From contig JAVGVS010000017.1 of the NCBI GenBank assembly GCA_032718565.1, forward strand, positions 4,817,866-4,881,865: 64,000 bases of DNA, given 5' to 3'. Numbering within the stretch: position 1 is the stretch's first letter; each line of letters starts with the position of its first letter. Shown here piece after piece: positions 24,957 through 36,145 of this stretch. Origin of the DNA: Distichodus sexfasciatus (lineage: Eukaryota > Chordata > Actinopteri > Characiformes > Distichodontidae). A program made the position numbers and the translations under genes. The notes beneath the pieces are model-generated. The model was not told where the DNA came from, made no database searches, and worked only from the letters and a program-made list of their open reading frames with translations.

Positions 24957-25800
24957 CAGAGGTGGACAGTAACGAAGTACATTTAAGTGAGTACAGTACT
25001 TAAGTACACTTTTTGAGTAATAAAACCTGAGTAGTATTTTTTTGAGAAACTTATGACTTTCACTTCACTACATTTGATAGACAAATACCGTTCTTTTTAC
25101 TGCACTACGTTTCTATCAAGGATTGTTACTTGGATATTTCAAATCTGTGGATAAAGTGGATGTTATTCTCCTTTTCCAAAACATGATTGTTTTTTTGGCA
25201 GGTGACAGCCTACCAGTAATCAGTAGGGTTACATTACGCCTGTAGACTGTAACTATAAAACCAAGTTTAGACAGTTCTGCCATTTTTTGTGCTGCTTAAA
25301 ACATTGTTGCTGTTGGAAAGTCACGAAGCTAGACCTGGGTTATAAGCAGGTTTGAAAGTTTATTTAATTTTCTGAGCAGGCTGCCTTTACAGCTATTGCA
25401 CTGTCCTTCTGATTACCATACACTTATATGTGTGCACATCACTACCATGCTGTTTTGTAGGAGTGTGTAGACTTACAATTAATTACAAAAATAAACTAAT
25501 GACTGTTTTTCTTTGTCAGTTTGGGCTGTATTTCCTTCTGCAACATTCTACCGATTCCTTATTCTACAGGTTCTACAAGGTAGTTACAGGCATTAGGTAT
25601 TGTAAATGTTGTGGCAATAATGCAACAATGCAGTGAGAGAAGATGTACTTTTAATACTTGAGTATTTTTTTTTAAACAAGTACTTCAGTACTTTAACTTA
25701 AGTAAAAATCTGACTGTACGACTTTCACTTGAATTGGAGTAACGTTTGACTAGTGGTATCTGTACTTAAGCAATGAAATTAGGTACTTTTTCCACCTCTG
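24957..25800. mobile_element. Non-autonomous hAT-like transposon with 8-bp TSD
   Basis: Ends are CAGAGGTGGA on both sides as inverted repeats. Flanks are ATTGTTAG (24949-24956) and ATTGTCAG (25801-25808), a 7 of 8 match. Subterminal runs of acttaagtac and agtaacg are shared in style with the elements at 14253 and 63807. No coding domain was seen. The element is 844 bp. Confidence 0.8.
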
Positions 25801-26121
25801 ATTGTCAGTGTAAGTGCACTGTTGAAATTAGGAGCATGTTTTTGAATAAACACATACTTAAGTGGCCTGTTACTCAAACATTGACTACACAGGGAGCAAT
25901 AGCAAGTGTTCTAATAAATACAGATACACATAGAATTAGCAGGCAGTCAACATGGGTGTAGACTTAAAAAAGAAACAAAATTCCTGAATGAATGCTCTTC
26001 AAGGCTTCATCATAAGGAGAATGCACCTGAGTATGCACCTGAGTTTTCTTTTTGCCCTTTGAAGCAGTTTCTCTTCACCACTATGCCCTCTGCTTGGTAT
26101 TTTAAGCAGTCTCACACTGTC
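25801..26121. other. 3' flank of the RBR-caspase gene
   Basis: Short AT-rich stretch between the transposon and the stop codon, probably 3' untranslated sequence. Nothing else was recognised. Confidence 0.45.
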
Positions 26122-29100
26122 TCAAATTCCTGGAAACAAGTAAAATTTCTTTACAAGTGTCGTTCTTTCCAAGCATGGCATTTGGTAAATATCTTCTTCC
26201 TTTGCTTTTTCCTCAAACCAATAGGCAACCTGTATTGAAAGGAACAGTTAAAAATGGGGTTTTGCCTACTTAGAAATTTCAATAGGAGAATGTTTTTTCC
26301 CCAAAAAAAATTCAATAGCTGTTTAGTTAAAAGAAATCATGCCTTCCTGAATAGTTCCATAACATCATTCTCATGAGCATGTTCACTGAAGATGCTTGCA
26401 AGGCTCTGGATGAAAACCGAGCCATCCTTAATTTTCCTCCAGGATACAGTGTCTTTATTGAAAAAGCATAATGGCATGAGTTGAAGTAAAAACAATTCAC
26501 TCACAAAAGAACGCAAGTTTAAACATTTTTGAAAGCAGCCTGTGGCTTTACTGATGATTGGGAAAATGGTAATTAGAGTAATGAGAGTGAGAGTGATTTT
26601 ATATTACCTGGTGTGCAGGATCTAAGGCAGCCGAAGTCTTTCTCAATGTGTCTTTTTACTCCTTCAGATCTGCCTCCATCACGGGCCCAGACACAGCCTT
26701 CATCTTCTGTATACTACTTCTTAATATTAGCTCAGAATAATGATATATTCCATAATGCAAAGAGTCAACTTAAATTACTTAAAATAATGTAAAGCTGTGC
26801 AGAACTTATTTCTTTTTTTTACGTTTAAAATGTGTAATTTTTGTAGAGAATGACACAACGTAACTCAAATCTGTAGAGTCATAGCTACTAAATTAAGGGT
26901 CTGAACAAATTAGTAAAAGAGATCTTTGTTTTTTTATTTTATGTAATCTGCATGTCTGCACATGTGTTACTGAGTTCAGATCAGGGCTACGTTAAGGACA
27001 GTGCAGGCCTGCGTGCTGTGGTCTAAATTCCAGCTCCTACATACATTTAACAAGCAGTAGTTCCACACCACTCATAAAACTTAATCCCACAAATTGTTGC
27101 AGAACATTTGGGACCCCCCCTAATGCAGCCCAGGTCCAGATTCATGCTCAAAAAAGTAACTCAAAAAGTTGTAATAAAATAGTAACAATGTAAAGCGCAT
27201 AAAAACTGAAGCGAAATGAATATTTTGCAAATTGTCTGTACCTCCTCTGCAGGCCTGAATGAGAATAATTTTTGGCTTGTCTATCAAGTTTTCACAGTTC
27301 TCTGAATTGAGGTGATGAAAGATATTTGCAACAGGAAAAACATCCTTTTCTGTTTCATCATAATAAACCCCATGAATCCCTTTAGGGCCTCCGTGAGACA
27401 TCATCACAACAAAAGTGCTGTCTGAAGATTTATGTTCATTGCGTTGTGAGAAGTCTCTTAAGGCACAGTCCATGCCCTGCAAAGGTAATGCAGAATTTTT
27501 AGAGTTCTCCTTGTTTAAGTGTTCATGAATCTCTGATGTATATAAGTGTGAACCAAAAGGTATATATACCCTAAGTGACAGGTTGTTGAGTATGATTACT
27601 TCATAACCTAAACCCTCAAGTAGAATTCTCATGCTCTCTTCATCTTTTTCTGCTCCTTGCCGATAATCCTCTTTCTTAAGAAACTCAATATTGTTGATAA
27701 TCAAAGCCAGTCGCTTTCTGCCACTGGATTTTTCCTTCATTGGGTATATCTGGGGTGAGCATGCAGGGGAGAAACACTGTTTTCTTTATTGTAATGCAAA
27801 CGTAAATGCACCATGGCTAGAGATAAACTACCTGTTCTGTCTGAGACTTTAACATCTTGAATTTTGGTTCACACAACTTCAGAGTTGTTGTCTGGGATGT
27901 CTGAAAAATTAAAATTAAAATGCCTCTGTGATGCAGGTTGTTGTGGTTGTACTTCACTTAAATGATCAAGAATTAATAGTACAGTTAACATAATTGACCT
28001 TACAAAAACAAATTAGGCTTTAATTTTCAATTATTTGAACAAACAGTAGTTGCAGAGTATTACCAATTCTGTTCCACAGCCACTATTGTCACAGCGCACA
28101 GAACTGGGCATTGGTCCTTTCCATTTTCTTCTACAATTCCAGCAAAAATCATAAGTACGTCCCATATTGGCAGTGCAGATGGTGCATCTGACACAAAGGT
28201 TCTTCCTATCAGCTCTCTCCACAAAGGACTTGCATCCTGGACACTGAGTATTTCACATATGAAAATGGGATAAGGTTTATGTAAAAGAAACCAGGTGTAA
28301 GCCAAAACTATGGAGAAAACTGCCAATTTGTGTCCAAACTGTTTTTCCTTTTTTATGGCACATACTCTTTGTCAGACATGCAATTAACAATCAAATATTC
28401 ACCTAACTGAAACCAAAAGCAACTGCCTGAGATTATGAAATATTGGAATTTATTGCTACTTTATGATGCAGGCACCTGTGACAAAAGTCATGTAGTACTT
28501 CCTGGAAATCAATGCCATTTCATTTAAAAGGCCCATGTTATAAGTTATGGCAGGGGTTTTCTCTATTGAGTTATGCCAAAAGGAATATGAACTACATTTT
28601 AGCACATTCAATATTTGTCAAATAATTACATAGTATTTCACTTCAGTAGTAGATTAGAATGGCTTAAAGAGGTTTTTGTTTCGGGTGGTGTCACATAACT
28701 TAAGGCTATGATGTGTTCTTAGCCTCCCATAATTAATATTTGAAAAAAAAAGCACCCATGTTAATAAAATTTGTTTCAGTTTAGTCAAAAACTGTTTTAA
28801 TGCAAATAAGATTTTTTATTATAACAGCAAAACATTTGATTGAACATTTATATGTTGTAAAGCTACATTAATACATTTGCACATACACTGAATAACTTCT
28901 AGATTAGAGTTGATATTTATAGTTTATTTATATATGTACATTCTATGTGCCTACTTTAAATTCTCTGTAAAACTGGAGCTATTGTTCTAATCTCTGTGTA
29001 TACTTATATATGCCTGTGATGACAAAAAAGTTTACTTTGACATTGTTTTTTTATTAATAAATTTATATATAATGTTTTGACAGGTTGAGGGAAAATATAC

Positions 29101-30000
29101 CCTGAAGTTCAACTAAATACTTAAAAATGGGCCTGATTCAAGATGCATATGGTTGAGATGGATGGATATATACTGTATGTAGATAGTATACTTACAGGTT
29201 TGTAGTCACATAATTTTGCAGCAGTTAGTGCTCCAAGTCTCTCTTCAAAGAATTCCACTTGACGCGGAGTTAGTTTGGCTGCGATACTCTGATAAGAAAA
29301 TCCTGCACTACATATTGGACATGTGAATTCTGACTTTTTTCTCTTTGAAAAATGTAAAAAGAAAGAGAAACAGAGTTATTAAATTGTGTCAAATTTTAGT
29401 TTTAATTATTCTTTTTTTAATTGTTCATACCTGGTTAAGAAGGTACCTGCACCATGCAATCAAGTAGTCTTGTGGCAAGTCATGGCCACAAGGTAAAGCA
29501 ACTGATTGAGGATATATTTGAGAACTTTATTGATTATTATATTCAAGATATGGTTAGTAATCGTTTGCTAAACATATTAGCCTATAAACAGAGGGACAAT
29601 TTTATAGTTTTAAATGAAAAACTATGCATTTTATGTCCACTCACCAATTTCCACATGTCCCGGACAAGAATAGGACTTTCCTGTACCTCGTAAGTTCTGC
29701 AATTCTTTAGTTTTAGGGGGGGAAATATAAAAGTTACTTTGTTTCCCGTTTTCAGTTTTTTTCTATTTACTTTCGATTTTAAAATTTCTGTCTTTTCTGC
29801 CAATGGTTTACGTAACTTGTAAAAACCTTAATGTTTGTCTTATCTACGTTGTTAAAATAAAATCAATTAGTTATAAATTGTTAAAATAAAGCCCTTAATA
29901 AACAATATGATTAATCAGAAGCTATACGTAACTTACTCATACGATTGAAAAGCGGTGCCGCATCTTCCGAGTAACCACCCTCTTCCTCCTTGTCTGACAT
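26122..30000 (-). CDS. RBR zinc module fused to a complete caspase
   Basis: Eleven exons, all in phase: 30000-29937, 29704-29645, 29501-29447, 29340-29196, 28243-28064, 27900-27832, 27749-27570, 27476-27242, 26706-26608, 26452-26343, 26229-26122, giving 434 residues. Residues 1-168 carry RING1-like PCGHDLPQDYLIAWC and FTCPICSAGF, then IBR-like CPGCKSFVERAD, LCVRCTIC, FCWNC. Residues 169-195 form a linker. The caspase follows: p20 with His279 (MMSHGG) and Cys327 (IQACRG), p10 with HIEKDFGC, the S1-pocket TVSWR and C-terminal KKFYLFPGI. The wording is closest to caspase-1-like inflammatory caspases. There is no CARD or PYD; the zinc module takes the place of the prodomain. Both catalytic residues are present, so it is probably active. 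The intron after 26343 uses a GC donor. RING2 is absent, so E3 activity by the RBR mechanism is unlikely. Confidence 0.88.
28965..29050 (+). repeat. Dispersed repeat, copy 2
   Basis: Intronic copy of the AACTGGAGC family (aaaactggagctatt ... gtttactttgacatt), in an intron of the RBR-caspase gene, antisense to it. Confidence 0.6.
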
Positions 30001-31425
30001 TTTTATACTATCTTGTAAGAAAGTTTAATTGTAAATGCAGAGCTTAAATTGTTGGATCTTCCTCCGACGAACGAGGTCGAGAAAGGTGAACGCGGTTGTA
30101 CCGCTTCGCGGAATGGCGTGAACAATAGGCAGCTTTAAAACGCAAGTAATCACACATTTTGTCCCTCTGCACTACCTGTCTGGAGTCATGGCTCCGTCTA
30201 AACAAAAAAGAAGTACCATTCGCTGACAGTCGATCTTAAAAAGAATCGATTCCTCTTTTCACTTCACTCGGATTCGAATCCACAACAAAGTAAACCGTTT
30301 CGTCCTCGCTACTATATACACGTACATAGGGAGACAAGACGACGTGGCTCCAGTTTCTACAGTATAAGGCACATAAAGTAATAAAACAATTAAATACAAT
30401 GTCACATAGAATAAGCATGCTATATTTACATAAACTATAAAATAAAACAATAACCCTTTAAATTAGAGGTAGATAATGAGACTGTGCAATAGTTACTGAC
30501 TAGATGAAATCATAGTTCACAATGAATAGTTAAATTAATTTTAAACTTTTAAAGACTGTACTGCACGAACTGTTAAATAGCAGTAGCAAACCCTCTTTCC
30601 TTTAATAAAATTACCCAGACGACGTGGGTAGGCTGAAATAGTACGCTGAAAACCAGACTGGGGAAATAATTAGGAATTTATGTAATTAGGATACAAAAAG
30701 GCAACTGTGTATAAGTATAGTTACATAGTTAAATACGTAAACTGATTATTGATGCATTTATTAAAAATTAGGATAATTAACAGGATTGTATATTAAAAAT
30801 ATATATATACTTGTCCTATTTCACGCAAATGACAGCTGCTAACCTTTTCCTTGTCTATTCGCCCTGTAGTGAAGCCATGTTTTTATTTTCTGGAAATCTG
30901 CCGTTATTTTGTCTTTACAAAAATAGGTCGTCGCCATTTCCAGGCAGTTGTTACCTCGTGTTAACAAAATGTGTTCCCCAAAAACGGACCATTTGCTGAC
31001 GTATACGGACTTGGGATTTTATAGCTTCAAACCTCAGTGTGTGTAAAGAATTATGGACACATATTTTTTGCAAGGGAAGTGTTCTAAATATGGTCTATCT
31101 ATAACTGTACATCCCAGACAACAAAATGCACAAGTTCGGGGGAGAAACTATATATTTCATCACCCACGTCATTTTCGGAAGTATTTTGACTATTATATCT
31201 ACGTATTTTGCGACATTTCCTCGGTCATCAATACTGGTATTGTTTTTTTTTCGAGACCCCTAATTGTTTTGTTCTTAGAAGTAAAGTAAATCGCTGTCTG
31301 AAAAACGCCGAACACTTGAATCAGAATCGGAGTCGATTTGAAATTATTTGGATGGTGACGTTTGTTTTGACTACTACTCAGTACGCTAGTATGGGATTGC
31401 GACGTAGCCTCGGTTTCGCTCAAAT
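30001..31425. other. Region between RBR-caspase and oxa1l starts
   Basis: Head-to-head intergenic region. A weak IRF half-site (GAAGTGAAAAG on the minus strand, about 30255-30265) lies about 255 bp upstream of the RBR-caspase ATG. A dispersed repeat lies at 30285-30425. No other gene was seen. Confidence 0.5.
30285..30425 (-). repeat. Dispersed repeat, copy 3
   Basis: Minus-oriented copy of the family: ctactatatacacgtaca, then gacgtggctccagttt and a tail gcacataaagta. The order matches the copy at 58555-58700. Confidence 0.65.
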
Positions 31426-34400
31426 ATGGCTGCGCTCAGAAGCGGAGTGGTTCCTATCTGTCTAACAAACAGTTTCTTAAAACAGAGGAGTATAGCGAAC
31501 ATCTATACACTACACAACGTCTCATCGTCGAACAGGGTTGGTCAGGTTTGTTCCTTGTGGATTGTTGTTCTCTTAGGTTTGGTAAAGGCTCACACGTCTG
31601 ATACATTACTCTCAAAGTCATTGCCGGACATGCTTGCTAATTAGCTACATCCACGTTAAGGGTCGCATATTTAGTTCAGGGTCGCAGTTTTAGTTGAGTT
31701 CATTTGCATTTTAAAAAGTGACATGAGAAAGGGTTGCCACGAAAGCTGTATTGCTTTGGGAAAATGGTTGTGAGATGTGACGTCGACGTCTGTTTGATCA
31801 AATATCTGGTTATAAGGTTGGCGTACTTTAATTAAAAAAAAAAAAAAAGGAACATCATACGGAATGTTACCGATCTTGCGTGTTTGTTACATTTATGAGA
31901 GTTTTATATTTATATGTTTTAGTATTTTATATCTATGTTAGATTCATGGGCGTTTATAATATTTTTTATGTTACCTTGGGACATTGACGTACTGTATGTT
32001 TTAAACGTAACATTAAATATATGATCGTGGTCTATGTATTGCACGCACACCGACCCGACGTTGTAGAGTTTCCGGGAATCATGCACTTTTCACTTTCTAC
32101 TAAGGATGGAAGTCTAAAATGTTAGTGTAAAAAATGTTGTCTGGTGTGGTGGTAGCCTATGGGTAGGACACCTGTTTATGGACCAACAGGCCGTTGGTTC
32201 AAATCTAACACTATCCTACCTTCAGCACTACCACCCTTGACCCCCTGAGCAAGACCCTTAACCCTCAACCCTCCATGAAGGCTGTCCCTGTTTAATTACG
32301 TTACCTGTCACTCCAAATAAGAATGTCTGTTAAAAAACAAAGGAGTTGCAAGGCAAGACTGTCCCATTTCCCCTTCATGAAAATAATTTACATCTGCGGC
32401 ATTTATCAGCTCTTATCCATATAAAATGTAAATTAGCCTGTAGCCAACAAGAGATGATCTTTGTTTGTGTGCCCATGCATGGTTGCATACATGGTTTTAA
32501 CACCCTCTTCACATTGTCCTTTCCACCCCTCCAGCATTGTTTTGTGCAGAGATCACATCTTCACACAGTCAGGGAAAACAGATCCCCGTTTTCCCCGGTT
32601 CTGTTCAAATTTCATAACCATGGAAGGCTACCGCTGGTCAGTTCTGTGGCAGTCCGATATAACAGCACACAGGTGTGTAAATGTAATAATCCAGAAGTAT
32701 TAATTGTTGCTGTTTCTATTGCACTATTAACATGAATAAGTTGCTTTTGATTTGGGGTTTTTTGTGCTTTTCTACTTATTTAAAAACATTTAAAAACATT
32801 ATTTATTTTCATTTTTAGACAACGGGTATATCAATGCCTGACAACAGTCCACCCACAGGAACTTCAGTCGCATCTGCATCTGTCGTTGAGCCCATACCAG
32901 TTGTCGCTCAACCAATTGCAGAGCAAGTTCCTGAAGCACCTGTCATGGCAATTGATGTCCTTCAGGGGGCAGGAGCTGAACTCAGCCTAACAGAATTGGG
33001 TCTAGGTGGCTACACACCTGTGGGTCTGATTCAGAACGTATTGGAATTCCTACATGTTAGTGTGGGACTGCCGTGGTGGGGTGCTATTGTTGCAGGTAGG
33101 CTTTCTGGAATTACCTTGAATCTGTTTAGGGGAAATATTGTTATTCAACATTTTCTGAAAGAGAAAGTATTTCTCAGACAAATTGAGAGATTAATTTTTT
33201 AATGATTGTTATTGTTATAATTTTGGATTTAGAGGTAATTCTGAGAGTACAGTATTTTGTTGCTGAGTGAGGTATTTTCTGTCTCTCATGATCAATAGGC
33301 ACCATCATTGCTCGCTGTGCAGTCTTTCCAGTCATTGTAAAAGGACAGAGAGAGGCAGCCAAATTGAATAACGTCATGCCAGAGATGACCAAACTCACCA
33401 ACCGCATGAATGAGGCCAAGCAGAGTGGCAATAAGTTTGAGTGTGAGTTCTTCATATTTCTACTTTATTTTTCTTTCTTTCTCCATATTCTAGCTACTCT
33501 ACTTTTAGTTCATTGGCATCAACTATAAAGCATTTGTACATGCATCGTAATGTAGGAGCATACTTAATAGAGTTTATGTTTCTCTTAATAATAAGTGTAC
33601 TGAGAAATAAAATATGATGTATACTTTTTTCCTTTTCAGTCTCAAAGGCATATTCTGATCTGACGCTTTTTCAGAAAAAGCATGATGTAAACCCTCTCCG
33701 TGGTTTCCTGGTACCTTTGGTGCAGGTAAGTATGAGATCTTTCATTTGCCACAATGTTGTGGCTTAAGGTCATTTTCTCAAATTTAAGATCTCGCTTTTT
33801 TTTTTTTAAATTTCAGGCCCCGATCTTTATCTCATTCTTCATTGCTTTACGGAAGATGGCCTATCTGCCTGTGCCCAGTCTGCAGACGGGTGGACTGTGG
33901 TGGTTCACAGACTTGGCTGCAGCCGACCCTTTTTACATCCTTCCAATTGCTGTTACTGGGACTATGTTTGCTATCCTAGAGGTAGTGTCATCTGTTAACA
34001 TCTCAAGTATTTCGATTTACAAAGGATCCTAGACTTCATGCTGCAGTATGTTAAACACTTACTCTTGTACATTTTCCCTGTTGTTAGTTAGGAGCAGAAT
34101 CTGGCGTTAACAACCCAAATCTACAAGCAATGAAGACTGTCTTCAGAATCATGCCATTTGTCATTTTACCAATGACAATCAACTTTCCTACGGTCAGTCT
34201 GTCTCCCTCCGTTTTTTCTCTCTCGTTTACTTAGACCACTATATTCTTAATGTAATTCTTGTTTCTTCTTTCTCAGGCAGTCTTCACTTACTGGCTGACC
34301 TCAAACCTCTTCTCACTGGGCCAGGTGGCTCTACTGAAGCATCCAGCTGTGAGGAACAAGCTTCGCATTCCAAAGCGCATCACTCATCCCGCTTCTGCCC

Positions 34401-35050
34401 TGCCTCCCAATGACGGCTTCATTAAGAGCCTTAAGAAAGGTGTCGCACATTGCCTGTGGAGTGTTTGAGTTATATTTCTCTCCGCCTTTGCTGTTCAATA
34501 TATATATATATTTTTCTTTGTAAGAATAATGGGCATCAATGTGATTTTTCTTTTTGTTGAGATGCAGAATCATGTGATGAGTTGCTTTGAATGTGTGTTG
34601 CATGTAAGCTTTTCATTTTAAAGGTAGTAAGGGTTGGTTTTCCATATGTTTATGTTCCTTCTTGTGTTTCTCATAGGATGGAAAAATGCCCAGTTGGCTC
34701 ACCAGCTGGAGGAAAGGGAGAGGAGAATTAAAGGCCATCTTGACATGGCAGCCAAGGGTGAGTCTTTTTCCCCACTGTGTTCACTTCTGTTGTGTATTGC
34801 TTTAGGTACTATGCCTACATATTTAGCATTATTATAGTTGACTCTCCTAACCCAAGATAGAAATAATCTCTGTTGTTAATTAGCTTTCCCAACTGTAATT
34901 CCTTTAGGCCCTTTGAGGCAGACATTTGCCCACAATCCTCTGCAGCAGCCATCGGCCTCCATATCAACAGAAAAATCATCAAATCTCAACCAAAGAAAGC
35001 ACCAGCCAAGTGGTGCAAAGAAAAGGCCATGGGAGGAGACAATTGGCTAA
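31426..35050 (+). CDS. oxa1l: OXA1L mitochondrial inner membrane insertase
   Basis: YidC/Oxa1/Alb3-family insertase that places mitochondrially made proteins into the inner membrane and docks the mitoribosome through its C-terminus. Ten exons, in phase: 31426-31545, 32535-32672, 32819-33095, 33299-33442, 33640-33725, 33817-33981, 34088-34192, 34277-34439, 34677-34757, 34908-35050, giving 473 residues. The N-terminus (MAALRSGVVPICLTN, rich in Arg and Ser) is a mitochondrial presequence. The insertase core reads GLGGYTPVGLIQNVLEF, LPWWGAI, APIFISFFIALRKMA, LQTGGLWWF and VFTYWLTSNLFSLGQ. The basic tail (KGWKNAQ, RQTFAHNPL, KKRPWEETIG) matches the vertebrate OXA1L end. Neighbouring slc7a7 is its neighbour in mammals too. 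No disruption was seen. Confidence 0.96.
32070..32098. promoter_or_regulatory. GAS-like and ISRE-like pair in oxa1l intron 1
   Basis: TTCCGGGAA at 32070-32078 matches the STAT site TTCNNNGAA. CTTTTCACTTTCT at 32086-32098 is, on the minus strand, GAAAGTGAAAAG, which satisfies the IRF core GAAANNGAAA. Both lie 2.1 kb upstream of the RBR-caspase start. Function is inferred from motifs only. Confidence 0.35.
32143..32345 (+). repeat. tRNA-derived SINE-like element in oxa1l intron 1
   Basis: Starts gtggtggtagcctatggg, resembling an A box, and has a B-box-like GGTTCAAATCT about 45 bases later. It is followed by a non-tRNA body with gagcaagacccttaaccctc, a phrase typical of fish tRNA-SINEs. It ends in an A-rich stretch. 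It is not a functional tRNA. Confidence 0.6.
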
Positions 35051-36145
35051 TGAAATGGTAGACAGTTTGTAGGATAACTTGTATATATTTATTAAGAAAC
35101 TGAGGAAGTGAAACAGGGGATATGAGGAATGCTGTTTTACAGATGGTCATCTTATGTGTATTAAAATTAAAAGTACAAAATTCTCATAATTTGCTGTTCT
35201 TTTTTACATTAGTCATATATAAGTACGTGAACTAAATGTTAAGTATGTCTGAAGCTAGAAGTCAGTCAAAAATATTTATGGCTGTTCCCACATTTGCTTT
35301 ATAGTTAAACAATTTCACTACCTCCTAGAAAGTAAGTATTCTTTTATAATTACCCAAATATACTGGTACTTCTATTACTTAGGAAATTCAAAAATGTTCC
35401 TTTTTATATTTTTCTTTAAAAAAAGTACCCGAAATTAAAAAAATATATTAACTCCAAAACGTTTTTCCCTTAAAATACCTACAAATCTACATACATGTAG
35501 GCCACTCTAGGTTTCTGCTAGCCCTTCACTTATACATATTGCCTGATTTTGTTGTTCTTAGAAACTCTTTGGCAGTATCATGAATACATCTATGTATTTA
35601 TTAGATGTTGGAACTATTACATCTATGACATATCTATAACTATGTTTTTAGAACAAAGATGTACCTGTTTCGCAGAAAAAATCAGAATTTTTCATCTAAT
35701 TCTAGTGTTATCAGTGCTATAGTCATATCAGTTCTGCCTCTTTTAAAATATAAGGGCAGTCTTCTTATGGAGATCAGCTTTCATCAATATTTAGTTCCAG
35801 ACAGTGTAGAAAAATAGTGACAAAGTGAATTTTAAGAACCAAACTTTGAAAGTTAGCAGATTTTCAGTTAAACACAACTATGCGCACTCTTGTATAAAAA
35901 TGTCACTTAGATGAAAAATCTTGAACATTCAAAGACAACAGAAATACAAGTTAACATAAATACTTGCAATAGGAAATTAACATCTGTATATTTCCCTGAA
36001 AGGAATGTGAGTGTTTTTAGGAATAGTGGGCTTTAATGGAAGTACCGAAGCAGCCCATTAATCACACTCCTTTTTGAGTCTATTACGACAGCTTAATTAC
36101 AGAAGAATGAGATTAAATTAGATGTCATTTATTTGGTTGCAATTT
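35051..36145. other. Convergent 3' ends of oxa1l and slc7a7
   Basis: AT-rich region that should hold both 3' untranslated regions. No other gene was seen. Confidence 0.55.

Noticed and set aside
27477..27569. Frame continues between caspase exons, suggesting one longer exon
   Set aside because: The 93-bp segment is in frame but has a donor (gtatat) and a strong acceptor (tttgcag). Removing it restores the spacing expected between the caspase EGLGYEV and DSTFVVMMSHG segments, so it was treated as an intron.
32143..32345. Possible tRNA gene (A and B box-like motifs)
   Set aside because: The cloverleaf cannot be completed and a SINE body follows. Treated as a tRNA-derived SINE.
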